A stretch of DNA of 58,059 bases. It comes from Amycolatopsis circi (GTDB lineage Bacteria; Actinomycetota; Actinomycetes; Mycobacteriales; Pseudonocardiaceae). The first letter of the stretch is position 1; each line of letters starts with the position of its first letter. The DNA is taken from contig NZ_PQIA01000046.1 in assembly GCF_003385235.1 (NCBI RefSeq), positions 1 to 58,059 on the forward strand, written 5' to 3'. The notes under the pieces were generated by a model that did not search any database, was not told where the DNA came from, and worked only from the letters and a program-made list of their open reading frames with translations. Both the position numbers and the translations under genes were made by a program. This document shows, piece after piece, positions 58,016 to 58,059 of the stretch.

Positions 58016-58059
58016 ACATCCAGCCGCACCCGCGCACCCACCCATCGAGGCACCCAGCC

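Overview
The window is about 58 kb of very GC-rich DNA with dense, often overlapping genes (many ATGA or GTGA junctions) and frequent GTG/TTG starts. The conserved order hisDCB / hisH-priA / hisFI / trpE-(membrane protein)-trpC-trpB-trpA / lgt, a PriA-type HisA with no trpF nearby, a type VII (ESX-like) secretion locus and an F420-type PPOX protein all point to an actinobacterium. The protein style fits Pseudonocardiaceae, most likely Amycolatopsis or a close relative. The genus is inferred from content, not from a marker gene.

Layout. 1-7.4 kb: a proline-rich hypothetical gene, lgt, and a divergent catabolic cluster (M20 amidohydrolase, TIM-barrel amidohydrolase and APC permease on the minus strand, a glutamine-synthetase-like ligase on the plus strand). 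7.4-8.6 kb: a Tat-exported PGRP-type amidase and a Uma2 nuclease-fold protein. 8.7-15.8 kb: trpA, trpB, trpC, a Trp-operon membrane protein, trpE, a TetR regulator, hisI and hisF. 15.9-20.4 kb: SigE-type sigma factor with its membrane partner, small redox proteins, and a WYL regulator divergent from VOC and YdeI-like genes. 20.4-21.9 kb: priA and hisH. 22-31.7 kb: split transketolase divergent from SoxR, RNA 2'-phosphotransferase, zinc-ribbon protein, methyltransferase, TetR/MMPL efflux pair, GNAT, a long tandem-repeat array, a 52-residue membrane protein and an MBL hydrolase. 32.2-36 kb: hisB, hisC, hisD and a nitrilase-family amidohydrolase. 36.1-54.6 kb: two response regulators, eccB and eccE, a block of unrelated regulatory and transport genes, eccD with accessory and substrate-like genes, and eccC. 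54.6-58 kb: a frameshifted gene, a colicin-immunity-like gene, hypotheticals and a secreted serine protease.

How the parts fit. The histidine and tryptophan genes keep the ancestral actinobacterial order on one strand but are split by blocks of other genes, so this looks like a his-trp supra-operon opened by insertions. PriA can supply both the HisA and TrpF steps. The type VII genes encode EccB, C, D and E plus several WXG/EspC-like candidate substrates, but no mycosin (MycP) or EccA is in the window.

The non-coding DNA is unusually informative. It holds four exactly spaced 23-bp operator units between tetR and the MMPL pump, a 0.9-kb array of degenerate 20-21-bp repeats with an internal 166-bp higher-order duplication, two families of long hairpins at gene ends (one present in both orientations), a perfect WYL-regulator operator candidate, and twin MerR-family promoters that share a 12-nt motif at identical distance from the start codon. 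No tRNA, rRNA, CRISPR array, insertion sequence or phage genes were recognised.
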